From CAYFHQ01 sp964342805 (GTDB lineage Bacteria > Bacillota > Clostridia > Peptostreptococcales > Acidaminobacteraceae), in NCBI GenBank assembly GCA_964342805.1, contig CAYFHQ010000009.1, positions 1 to 64,000 on the forward strand: a DNA stretch of 64,000 nt, read 5' to 3'. Of the stretch, positions 40,681 through 49,652 are shown piece by piece. The number at the start of each line of letters is the position of its first letter. The stretch's first letter is position 1. The notes under the pieces were generated by a model, which did not search any database, was not told where the DNA came from, and worked only from the letters and a program-made list of their open reading frames with translations. A program made the translations under genes and the position numbers.

Positions 40681-43600
40681 TTAGCCGTAGATCTTCTTGA
40701 GAATACTGGCCGCCAGTTCCTTGGAGACCGCACCGTCTGGATCCAGTTCTTCTCCGTCCGTAGGGAGCAGGTCCAGCTCCACAACAAGAGCCAGGTAGTC
40801 CTCTGACCAGTCGGCGTTATCCCCATTATCTACAAATTTATTGAGCTTGGCCTGGAGGCTGAAGTTGAGTTTCTTTTGGTCGTAATTGATCATGGCGTTA
40901 CCCAACATGGCCGCCAGTTCCTCCCGGGTCATGACCGAGTCCGGGTCAAAGGTTTCGGCTGACCGACCACTGAAAATACCCGCTTCATAGCCGCTGGCCA
41001 GTTCGGAGTAGTTCTGGTCATTTTCCTCAATGTCTTCAAAAGGTAACTCAGCCCCAGGTTTGGTTACTCCGTAAGCCCGAGTCATCCAGGTGGCAAATTC
41101 CTTACGGGTCACCCCTTCTTCCGGTGTAAAGGATGCGGTTTGTTCCAGGACACCCTTGTTGAGGAGGGCATTGATTTCTTTTTGCGCCCAGGAGTTTTCC
41201 ACATCGTTATAGGTCTTGTTGGTCTGCATAACGGTGTATTGGCTGAGGGTGATCCGGCGGGTTTTGATGGTCTTGGTTACTGGGTCATAGACACCCCCAA
41301 CAGGTTCCCAAATGCCGGTCTCTTCGTTGAGCCTAAAGATACTTACTTTGTCGGCGTTGAGTTCTTCATCGAACTCAAACTTGGACAGGTCAAATTGCAA
41401 GGAAGCAGGCGCGTCCAGGGTGGACTTCTCCTCGCTACCCACATAGTAGTTGACGTCGATCACATGGCCAGACTTATAGGCATTGGTGGGCACATTGGTA
41501 GGTTTGTCGTCAAACCGCAGTTGGACTTGGGCGATCTGGGTTTTGGGCAGGTCCTTGGTGTCCACGGATATCCGGGTTCCGTCCACATCAACACCCAACT
41601 GGGCAACCCCTTGTTCTTCAATATTGGTTACGACCGCTGGGTCTAAAATCACGGCAATTTGGTCTTCCACCTTTGGTGCTTCAATGGTCACCTGGAAGGC
41701 CAGGTCCCTGACATTGTCCTCGCCAAAGTAACCTGTCAGCTTGTCTTCCACTTGCTTAAAGAGCTTGGCCTTTTCTTCGACGTCCTTGACCAACTGGTCA
41801 GGATCTGGGGTCAGGATCGTCTGGTCGTCTTCTTTTTCCTCTGTAAAGGCCGGCTTGGTCTTACCAATATTCTCTGACACCCGGTTGGCTACGGACTCCA
41901 GTTGGCCACTGACACCTGCAGTTTTCTGGACTTGTGAGTCCTCGTGGAGTTGGCCTACAGCGTCAATGTAGTCCAGAGTCAGTTGGACTGCCTTTTCCTC
42001 GTCTTCCACCCGGGCGATGTTCTTGTCGAAGGTCTCTGTTACGGTTTCCAGTTGTTTTTGGGCCCAGCCCTCTTCCTCATTCTTATTTTGCAACTCATCC
42101 AGGTTGCCCAGGGTAGTGGCCAGGTTCTCCATGTTGTTGACTAGGAGGTCCTGGTTGGCGGCCTCGTCCACTCCTTCAATTAGGAACTCAATCACCTTGT
42201 CCACGATCTCGGGATCTGGATTGGAGATATTGGTCAGGGTGTCTAGGGTAGAGGACAGGCCGTCACTGCCTGTGCTTTCCTCTTGGTTACTGGAGGTCGT
42301 ACCATCGTCACTCGACCCACTGGAACTGGAAGCCGATGCAGCTGTAAAGACAAAGCTGAACACTTGAGGACTGGTATCCATCTTGGTCACTGTTATGGAC
42401 ACATTCATGGTCCCAGGTAGACTACCCGACACCGTCGGTGTCGACATGGTAAATAGGGGTGGCGACTGGGCGCCAACCTCTTGAATGTCAATGGGTCCAC
42501 TCTCGTTGTGGGGGGTGAACTGAATATTGGGCAGTCCAGACGTCCCCGTAGGAAGGGTCACTGAGTAACTCTTCACAAAGGGGTCAAAGCCAGAGATGGT
42601 TGTTCCATTCACTTTAATATCATCCATGCCATACTGGTCTTCATTGATGGTGAGCCCATAGGTCTTTGTGGTGAGTGAGTCCTGGGCAGTCACCGTTAAA
42701 TTAAGAACCGGTGAGCTGGTCCCCATAACCACATTGGCTCCTGAGTGGGCCTTGGAGTAGGTCACCGCTGAATAGTTGGACATAAAAATTTCATAGCCTT
42801 CATTCAGGTGAACCGGCACCGTATAGGAGGTTGTGGATGGAGAAAAGTTCTTCACAGGTCTGTTACTGATGGCAATCGCGCTCAGGTCTGCGTTGGAAGA
42901 CGGTACGGTCACCGTCGCCGTGTTCCCAGAGGAAGAAACCACAGGGAACAAGTTAGAAGGATTGGTCACAGTAACCCGGCCAACGCCGCCCTTCAGGTTG
43001 CTTAGTTTACTTTGTCCTGAGGAGGTCAACACAAACAGAACCGTGTCCCCGGAAACATCGTCTATGGAAAAATCTGAACCCGTCAAGGTCGTTGTGGCAC
43101 TGGAAAAGGTACTGGTCGCATTTTCGTCGATTTCCAACTGATAGTCCGATGAAGTCCCTGCTTGTATAACGTCCAGACTAAACTGTATGCCAAAGGTGTC
43201 ATCGGTTTTTGAAGCGGTCCCTTGAAGGTTGTAGCTGACATTGGAAATGGTATTCTCTGTTGCACTCATATTGATGACAAAGTTCTGGGTACTTGTTGAT
43301 GGTATTTGGTGCTGGTAGGTATGGGTCAAAATCCCCGGTAGACTGCCACTGGTAGACAGGGGAGAGTCCGGTGGTGAGGTGATGACATTGGGGCTTACCG
43401 ACCCATTTTCTGCGTCAAGCACTATGGTAGGCACCGTTGTGGTCCCCAATGGAGTCAGCATAATGTTGTAGTCTTTCTTGAGGGGGTCAAAGCCTTGAAT
43501 TTGTGACCCACCCACGGTTAAGTCAGTCAACTCATAGTCGTCTGCTGAGAAGTTGACCAAGTAGTCTTGGAACAGTCCATTTTCTGCAGTGACTCGGACC

Positions 43601-44952
43601 TTGTAGTGGTCATTGGGGGAGGTTTCCAAAGTTGTAGTAACAGAAGCTGCACTGTCCTCCTTTGTTGCAGAGATCAAGAGGGCAGATGTGTCACCCTGCA
43701 AGGTAGCCGTATTGGCAGCCGTGGTCACGATAGAATACGTCAAGTTACTTGAACTAAATGAAGGTACACTGGTTCCCTGTAAAGATAAGGCTGACAGCTT
43801 GGCATTATAACCAGTGACCCCAATATCTTTTTTGTTGTCCGTACTTTTTACATGGACATCAAAGTCCGTCAGGTTCAGCAGTTCCACTTGGAAGTAACCG
43901 CGGGAGTAAGCGTCTAGCTTAGCCGCTCCAGCAGCGGTAAAGGTAATGGTTTGGTCGGTTCCACTCATGGCAGAGACCGTGTAATCAGCGTCTACCAAGG
44001 TCAAATCCGCAGTGGAGAAGCCCCCTGAAGCATCGCCGTCAAAACGGACAGCAAAGGAGGTGTCTGATCCGGAAAAACTTGTTGCGATATTCCAAGACAG
44101 GGTAATTGAGTCGTCTGAGGTCGACAAAACCGACCCCTTGTCATAGGTTGCTGATAAGAGTTTGAGACCCTGAGCGGTCAAGTCCAATTTTACTGGACCT
44201 GCTGGAGCCCCTTGGCCATCATAGGCAACCACATAAACATCATAGGCTGTGTCAATGGTCAAGCCAGAAAGGGCAACAGTCTCGGCTACACCTGAGGAGT
44301 TGGCCTCGGACCCCCCTGTCACATAACCAGGAATAGTCGTTGACCCCTGTTTCAAGACCTCCTCAAAGGTCACATTGTTGGTCCCGTCGGGAAAAACACT
44401 CACGTAAAGAGACCCATTGGCGTCCGTGGTCGCTTGCACGATGGTGTCATTGGCATACTGCTTGGTAAAGGCCGGAGCCACCGTAAAGGTTTGGCCAGTA
44501 CCCGGTGTAAAGCTGTATTTTTTAACAGTTGAATAGGCGGAAGACGTGTTCTTCAATACCACATTGAAGGTATAGGTGGTGCCTGGCGTCAGGGCAGGGG
44601 AGCCCAAGGAAATGGTCTGATTGGTGTTTTCCATACCTGAGGTAATGGAGATACTGCCGGAGTCGTGGACGTTGCCAGACCCGTCCAGCCAGTCATTGCC
44701 GGCCTCCACTTGGGCAGGCGTCAAGGTATTGGCCCCTTGGCCCGTGGTGAGGACGGTAAACAGGGTCCCTTGTTCATTGGCTTGGACAACAATGTCTGTA
44801 GTGGTTGTGCCAATATTGGAGCTGTAGGGATCAGTTACGTTTGGCGAGGCAAAGCTGGCCACACCTGGGTAGACTAGGCTCATAACTAGCAGGATCAGGA
44901 GTAATCGGCTCCCAGTAAGTTTGTATGTATGCTTCCTTTTGGTCTTTGACAT
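40681..44952 (-). CDS. Very large S-layer-homology surface protein with cadherin-like domains
   Basis: The 1423-residue product has a signal peptide (about 1-33, ending near VASFAS), repeated Ig/cadherin-like beta-sandwich domains (about 35-840) and a helical region (about 870-1030). A beta domain (about 1040-1210) and three C-terminal SLH repeats (about 1225-1423; NDVENSWAQKEINALLNKGVL, FEDIEEN, TREELAAMLGNAM, WSEDYLALVVELDLL) follow. Cadherin-like beta-sandwich motifs repeat as DYELTDLTVGGSQIQGFDP, DLSAIAISNRPVKNFSP and QYGMDDIKVNGTTISGFDP. SLH domains bind secondary cell-wall polymers, so this is probably a cell-surface or S-layer-associated protein. Ribosome site AAGGGGGATGAG precedes the start. 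Confidence 0.93.
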   Translation of the reverse strand: MSKTKRKHTYKLTGSRLLLILLVMSLVYPGVASFASPNVTDPYSSNIGTTTTDIVVQANEQGTLFTVLTTGQGANTLTPAQVEAGNDWLDGSGNVHDSGSISITSGMENTNQTISLGSPALTPGTTYTFNVVLKNTSSAYSTVKKYSFTPGTGQTFTVAPAFTKQYANDTIVQATTDANGSLYVSVFPDGTNNVTFEEVLKQGSTTIPGYVTGGSEANSSGVAETVALSGLTIDTAYDVYVVAYDGQGAPAGPVKLDLTAQGLKLLSATYDKGSVLSTSDDSITLSWNIATSFSGSDTSFAVRFDGDASGGFSTADLTLVDADYTVSAMSGTDQTITFTAAGAAKLDAYSRGYFQVELLNLTDFDVHVKSTDNKKDIGVTGYNAKLSALSLQGTSVPSFSSSNLTYSIVTTAANTATLQGDTSALLISATKEDSAASVTTTLETSPNDHYKVRVTAENGLFQDYLVNFSADDYELTDLTVGGSQIQGFDPLKKDYNIMLTPLGTTTVPTIVLDAENGSVSPNVITSPPDSPLSTSGSLPGILTHTYQHQIPSTSTQNFVINMSATENTISNVSYNLQGTASKTDDTFGIQFSLDVIQAGTSSDYQLEIDENATSTFSSATTTLTGSDFSIDDVSGDTVLFVLTSSGQSKLSNLKGGVGRVTVTNPSNLFPVVSSSGNTATVTVPSSNADLSAIAISNRPVKNFSPSTTSYTVPVHLNEGYEIFMSNYSAVTYSKAHSGANVVMGTSSPVLNLTVTAQDSLTTKTYGLTINEDQYGMDDIKVNGTTISGFDPFVKSYSVTLPTGTSGLPNIQFTPHNESGPIDIQEVGAQSPPLFTMSTPTVSGSLPGTMNVSITVTKMDTSPQVFSFVFTAASASSSSGSSDDGTTSSNQEESTGSDGLSSTLDTLTNISNPDPEIVDKVIEFLIEGVDEAANQDLLVNNMENLATTLGNLDELQNKNEEEGWAQKQLETVTETFDKNIARVEDEEKAVQLTLDYIDAVGQLHEDSQVQKTAGVSGQLESVANRVSENIGKTKPAFTEEKEDDQTILTPDPDQLVKDVEEKAKLFKQVEDKLTGYFGEDNVRDLAFQVTIEAPKVEDQIAVILDPAVVTNIEEQGVAQLGVDVDGTRISVDTKDLPKTQIAQVQLRFDDKPTNVPTNAYKSGHVIDVNYYVGSEEKSTLDAPASLQFDLSKFEFDEELNADKVSIFRLNEETGIWEPVGGVYDPVTKTIKTRRITLSQYTVMQTNKTYNDVENSWAQKEINALLNKGVLEQTASFTPEEGVTRKEFATWMTRAYGVTKPGAELPFEDIEENDQNYSELASGYEAGIFSGRSAETFDPDSVMTREELAAMLGNAMINYDQKKLNFSLQAKLNKFVDNGDNADWSEDYLALVVELDLLPTDGEELDPDGAVSKELAASILKKIYG

Positions 44953-45131
44953 GTCTCATCCCCCTTTTGACTATGGTATCAAGAGGTATCTACCCGACTT
45001 GCCTTGCAGACTCTCACAGAATTGCCATTAATCCATTCCTATACCAATCCCATGCATATTCCAACCGAACAGGGGTACTGGTTAAGTAGATAAAACCGTC
45101 TACACCCAGAAGGAAGCATAAGGAGACGCCC

Positions 45132-46658
45132 ATGACTGACCTATCCAATATTGTGTGGGATCTAACTGAAATCGGAATCAAGCTCACCGCAGAAAAGGAT
45201 GTGGACTCCCTCCTTCAGTTGATCCTCAATGAATGTATGAACATTACCACCAGTGACGCAGGCAGCCTCTATATCAAGGAAGTTGTCGACGACGTCCCCT
45301 CCATTCGATTTACCTATACGGAAAACCGTTCCAAGGTCTTCCCCTTCAGTTCTTTTGTTATGCCCATTAATACCAAGAGTATTGCAGGTGCTGCTGCCTA
45401 CCATGGGAAAACCTACAACTTTAAATCCATGGACGAGACCCAGGACAAGATCGGTATCACCCACAATAAGAGCTTTGACGAAAGTTATGGCTATAACACA
45501 GTCAACATGTTGGTCATACCCATGAAGAACTACGACAATGAAGTGATTGGCGTCTTGCAACTCATCAATAAAAAACGAGCTCCCGAAATCATCTTGGGCC
45601 AACCTGAAGACATCCCCAACCACATTGTCCCCTACACAGACGACGAGGCCAGGATTGTGGAATCCCTGGCTGCCCAAGCTGCGATCTTGATTGAACGGGG
45701 CCTGCTTTTCCAGTCCATTGAAGACATGATCAAATCCTTCACAGAGACCCTGGTAACCGCCCTGGACTCCCGGGACCCCATCACCGCCGGCCACTCCAAA
45801 AGGGTAGCGGACTATGGAATTGCCTTGGCTGAAGACGCATCTAAATCCAAGATTGGCAAGTATAGAGATATTGAACTGACTGCAGACGAATATAAGGAAC
45901 TCTACTATGCCGGCCTCCTCCATGACGTGGGGAAAATTGGTGTACGGGAGTTTGTCCTTATGAAGGAAAACAAGCTACTGGACTCGGAAATGGAAGCCAT
46001 AGAGTACAAGCTCAAGTGGATGCACGAGCTCCTGTCCATGCGCAAAGAACTAAAAGAAGCCACAAGCAAGGAGGTGGACCTGGCAGACAAACTCCTGGAT
46101 TACTGGGACTTTATCAAGGCCCTCAACCAAAAAGGGTTCTTGCCTGACGAAGACAAGCTGATCCTGGACGTAATTGCTGAATGCTCCGTGGTCAATGACG
46201 ACGGGATCGAAATTCCCCTCTTAACCCCCCATGAATATGAATCACTCAGCATAAAACGGGGAACCCTAACTGACGAAGAGCGGAAAATGATCCAGTCCCA
46301 CGCCCTCTTTAGCTTTAATATTCTGTCCCAGGTTAACTGGACGCCAGAGTTGTCCCGGATTCCCCTTTACGCAGCCTCCCACCACGAGAAACTCAATGGG
46401 AAGGGGTATCCCAAAGGACTCCTGGGCACAGACATGCCCCTCCAGTCTCGGGTCTTGGCTATTGCAGACATTTTCGACGCCTTGACTGCCAAGGACCGGC
46501 CCTACAAGCCAGCCATACCGGTACCCAAGACCCTGGCCATCCTCCAGGAGGAAGCTGAAAAGGGCCACTTGGATGACGAGTTGGTTCAGATTTTCATAGA
46601 AGAGAAGACCTACGAACGGGTTATGAACAAGGTTGAAGACAAGGAGGAGGACCAATGA
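45132..46658 (+). CDS. GAF-HD-GYP phosphodiesterase-type protein
   Basis: The 508-residue product has a GAF domain (about 15-190) and an HD-GYP domain (about 220-500): GHSKRVADYGIALAED, LLHDVGKIGVREFVL, SHALFSFNILSQ, SHHEKLNGKGYPKGL and DIFDALTAKDRPYK. About 115 extra residues lie between HDVGK and the SHALF helix, longer than in ordinary HD-GYP proteins. The enzyme family hydrolyses c-di-GMP, but the insert might alter specificity. AAGGAG precedes the ATG. Its stop overlaps the MBL gene start (ATGA), so the genes form one coupled operon. Confidence 0.92.
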   Translation: MTDLSNIVWDLTEIGIKLTAEKDVDSLLQLILNECMNITTSDAGSLYIKEVVDDVPSIRFTYTENRSKVFPFSSFVMPINTKSIAGAAAYHGKTYNFKSMDETQDKIGITHNKSFDESYGYNTVNMLVIPMKNYDNEVIGVLQLINKKRAPEIILGQPEDIPNHIVPYTDDEARIVESLAAQAAILIERGLLFQSIEDMIKSFTETLVTALDSRDPITAGHSKRVADYGIALAEDASKSKIGKYRDIELTADEYKELYYAGLLHDVGKIGVREFVLMKENKLLDSEMEAIEYKLKWMHELLSMRKELKEATSKEVDLADKLLDYWDFIKALNQKGFLPDEDKLILDVIAECSVVNDDGIEIPLLTPHEYESLSIKRGTLTDEERKMIQSHALFSFNILSQVNWTPELSRIPLYAASHHEKLNGKGYPKGLLGTDMPLQSRVLAIADIFDALTAKDRPYKPAIPVPKTLAILQEEAEKGHLDDELVQIFIEEKTYERVMNKVEDKEEDQ

Positions 46659-47479
46659 GCGGATTCACTGTAAAGCTTTGGGGGGTTGTCGGCTCCTGCG
46701 CCGGTGCCAACCAAGACATTGCCTCCTACGGAATTGCCACCCCCTGTATAGAGGTCCGGGTGGACGGCCACTTGTTGGTCTTTGACAGCGGGTCAGGGAT
46801 CGTGGGCTTAGGCAAGTCTCTGGAAAAGCTGGAACCCCTAAAATTCCACCTCTTCATTACCCACACCCACTGGGACCACATTCAAGGGTTCCCCTTCTTT
46901 GGCCTGATTTTCCGGCCTGGAAACCAGTTTACAGTTTATGGCCTCCACCGTGAAGATACCAGTCTTGAAGCTATATTTAAGGGACTGATGGGTTACCCCT
47001 ACTTCCCCGTGGGTTGGGAAGCGGTTAATGCGGACATTTCCTTCCAGGAACTTGAACCCACGGAATCCGTCTTCCTGTCAGAGGCCTGCCAGGTCCATAC
47101 CTTCCCCACCAGCCACCCCGGGGGCAACCTGGCCTATAAGGTTACCTGCCATGGCAAGTCCTTTGTTTACATGACCGACCTGGACCACAAGGACACGGAC
47201 CAAGAGGCCCTATTGGCCTTTATTGACCATACCGACCTCATGATCTACGACGCCAACTTCACCCAGTCAGAATATGAGCAAAAGCGCTATAAGGGTTGGG
47301 GTCACAGTACATGGGAAAAGGCTGTTGAGTTCCAACAAAAAGCTAAGGTCAAGCAACTGGTGATCTTCCACCATGGTATCCACCGGACCCAGGTAGACCT
47401 GCAAATCCTCGAAGAGGAGTTAGCCAAACTCTCCGACCAGGTGGTCTTGGCCAAGGAAGGAATGGTGTTCTCCCTATGA
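46655..47479 (+). CDS. Metallo-beta-lactamase-fold hydrolase
   Basis: The 274-residue MBL-fold protein has the di-metal motif HTHWDHIQGFPFF (near residues 70-75), plus later ligands in TSHPGGNLAYKV, MTDLDHKDT and FHHGIHRT. The N-terminal WGVVGSCAGANQDIASYG and VFDSGSGIVGLG resemble the class of MBL proteins that includes cyclic-nucleotide phosphodiesterases and phosphoryl hydrolases; the actual substrate is not known. Its position between an HD-GYP gene and an adenylate-type cyclase gene, with ATGA overlaps on both sides, makes a cyclic-nucleotide role plausible. Confidence 0.9.
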   Translation: MSGFTVKLWGVVGSCAGANQDIASYGIATPCIEVRVDGHLLVFDSGSGIVGLGKSLEKLEPLKFHLFITHTHWDHIQGFPFFGLIFRPGNQFTVYGLHREDTSLEAIFKGLMGYPYFPVGWEAVNADISFQELEPTESVFLSEACQVHTFPTSHPGGNLAYKVTCHGKSFVYMTDLDHKDTDQEALLAFIDHTDLMIYDANFTQSEYEQKRYKGWGHSTWEKAVEFQQKAKVKQLVIFHHGIHRTQVDLQILEEELAKLSDQVVLAKEGMVFSL

Positions 47480-49566
47480 CCCAAGCTTATAAGATGCGCC
47501 TTGCCCTGAGTCTACTCCTAACGGTCCTCCTATGCCTTAGCCCAATGGGTTTTGGTTTTTCCTCCTTGCGTACTGATACGGTTGAAATCCTTGAAGACCA
47601 ACTCAAAGACGTGGAAGGTGTAAACCGTATACAGGTCCTTATCGACCTGTCTGAGGCCCTGAGTATCGACAATAAAAACCAGGCCCTGTCCTATGCAGAG
47701 GAAGCCCTGATTATTGCTGACCAGCTGGGCGAGGCTGAATGGATCATAGACGCCCGCAACCAAATGGGCTATGTCTATGTGGAACAGGAGAATACAGCCC
47801 AGGCTCTAGAAGCCTTCCAAAAATCCTATGAGGAAGCCCTCTTAATGGACTACTTCAAAGGGGCTGCCTTTGCCCAAAATGGCTACGGGGTGGTCAACAG
47901 TAACATTGGTGAGTTCGGTAAGGCCCAGGAGCATTATGACAAGGCCCTGGAACTCTTTGACCAGGCCCAGTATGAGCGGGGTACTGCCTTTACCCACAAC
48001 AACCGGGGGGCTACCTTTGAGGAGCTGGGTAGCTTTGAAAAGGCCCTGGAAGAATACCTGCTGGCCCTAGCTGTATATGAAGCCGAAAACATGATCGACG
48101 AGCAGTTGGTCACCTACAACAACATGGGGTCTGTCAACTTCAAACTGGGCAACCTCCAAGGAGCCCTAGAATACTATGAACAAGCCCTAGAAATCAGCCA
48201 GTCCCTTAACAAGCAGGTCCAAACCGCCAACATCCTTATGAATATTGGGGTGGTTTATAACCGTCAAGACCTGATCGACCAGGCCCTGGTTTTCTATGAC
48301 GAGGCCTATGACATTGCTCTGGCTACGGAAGCTACCGGCCTCCAGTCCGAACTGCTCTTTAACAGGGCTTCCATATACGAACAAAGAGACGACTTTGACG
48401 CTGCCTTCCAAAACTATGGAGAAGCCCTGATCCTATTTGAAGAACTGGGAGACCAAAAGGGGGTCAGCTCGGTCTTTAACAATGTGGGAACGGCCTATGC
48501 CCGCATGGGCGACTATGAGTCTGCTGCCCGGGAGCACGAAAACGCCCTGCAGATGGCGGCTGGACTCAACTATCCAGAAGTGGTCCTGTCAGCCATGGGC
48601 AATCTGGCCCAAGACTATGAAGCCCTCCAGCAGTTTGACCGGGCCTATTACTATATGTCCCTCCACAATGCTTATAAGGACCAACTCCGGGACGAGGACC
48701 TGGAGCGGAGTTTTGCTGAGTCCCAAACCTCCTATGAAACCGGTAAGAAGGACCAAGAAATCGAAGCCCAAAAAGTAGAGCTGAACCTACAGTCCCTACG
48801 CCTCCAGCTCATTACTTTTATTCTGATCATTATTGCAGTGGGCCTCATTTCAGTGGCCATCTTGTCCGTATGGATTTTCAGGGAACGTCAGAAATCAGAG
48901 GGCCTCCTTCTAAACATCCTGCCAAAGAAAGTGGCCTCGGACCTGAAGAAAACAGGAACTACAGAACCAGAACGCTTCCAAAATGTGACGGTCTACTTTT
49001 CAGACATTGTGGGCTTTACCAGTACATCCAAGGATATGGACGTCAAGTTCCTCATTTCTGAACTCAACGACATGTTCACCACCTTTGACAACATCATGGA
49101 GAAGTATGGGTGCGAGCGGATCAAGACCATAGGAGACGCCTACCTGGCTGTCTGCGGCATGCCCGTGGCCTATGAAGACCATGCAGAAAGAATGCTCAAG
49201 GCCTCCATGGAACTGAGAAACGCTCTGGAAGAACGGAATCAAACCGCTGACCAAACCTGGCGGATTCGGATTGGCCTCCACAGCGGTACCGTAGTTGGCG
49301 GTGTGGTTGGCCTGAAAAAGTACATTTATGACGTTTTTGGAGACACCATTAATACCGCCTCACGGATGGAGTCCAACGGGGCCCCCATGCGGATTAATGT
49401 GTCAGGAGATATGCAGGAACTGCTTAAGGACAAGTACCCCTTTGAAGAACGGAAACCCATTGAAGTCAAGGGCAAGGGTAAGTTTCCCATGTACTTCTTG
49501 GACCACGAACCAGCTTGGGATATTGCGGCTTTGGAGCCGCTTCCTGAGGTTAAGGTGCATGAGTAG
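47476..49566 (+). CDS. TPR-sensor class III adenylate cyclase
   Basis: The 696-residue product has a signal-peptide/TM segment (about 7-30), a long TPR array (about 45-420; AEEALIIADQL, ALEYYEQALEI, ALVFYDEAYDI), a TM helix (about 438-464, LITFILIIIAVGLISVAIL) and a C-terminal class III cyclase domain (about 495-665). Metal-binding Asp residues lie in FSDIVGFT and IGDAY, the Asn and Arg of INTASRME are present, and the substrate-choice residues are Lys about 550 (ERIKTIGDAY) and Asp about 619 (YIYDVFGDT), the adenylate-cyclase pair. The TPR domain is probably outside the membrane and the cyclase inside. It is third in the coupled operon. Confidence 0.93.
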   Translation: MTQAYKMRLALSLLLTVLLCLSPMGFGFSSLRTDTVEILEDQLKDVEGVNRIQVLIDLSEALSIDNKNQALSYAEEALIIADQLGEAEWIIDARNQMGYVYVEQENTAQALEAFQKSYEEALLMDYFKGAAFAQNGYGVVNSNIGEFGKAQEHYDKALELFDQAQYERGTAFTHNNRGATFEELGSFEKALEEYLLALAVYEAENMIDEQLVTYNNMGSVNFKLGNLQGALEYYEQALEISQSLNKQVQTANILMNIGVVYNRQDLIDQALVFYDEAYDIALATEATGLQSELLFNRASIYEQRDDFDAAFQNYGEALILFEELGDQKGVSSVFNNVGTAYARMGDYESAAREHENALQMAAGLNYPEVVLSAMGNLAQDYEALQQFDRAYYYMSLHNAYKDQLRDEDLERSFAESQTSYETGKKDQEIEAQKVELNLQSLRLQLITFILIIIAVGLISVAILSVWIFRERQKSEGLLLNILPKKVASDLKKTGTTEPERFQNVTVYFSDIVGFTSTSKDMDVKFLISELNDMFTTFDNIMEKYGCERIKTIGDAYLAVCGMPVAYEDHAERMLKASMELRNALEERNQTADQTWRIRIGLHSGTVVGGVVGLKKYIYDVFGDTINTASRMESNGAPMRINVSGDMQELLKDKYPFEERKPIEVKGKGKFPMYFLDHEPAWDIAALEPLPEVKVHE

Positions 49567-49593
49567 GTAGTTGTCTGTACCAATCAAATCAAA

Positions 49594-49640
49594 AAGAGCC
49601 ACTACAGAATGATCTCATTCCGTAATGGCTCTTCATTTTT
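49594..49640. terminator. Bidirectional terminator, cyclase operon / glnS
   Basis: AGAGCCATTAC pairs with the opposite arm (GTAGTGGCTCT, with one mismatch), with an inner GAATGA stem. The plus side has TTCATTTTTG and the minus side TTTTTG. Confidence 0.78.
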
Positions 49641-49652
49641 GTGTCTTGTTCC

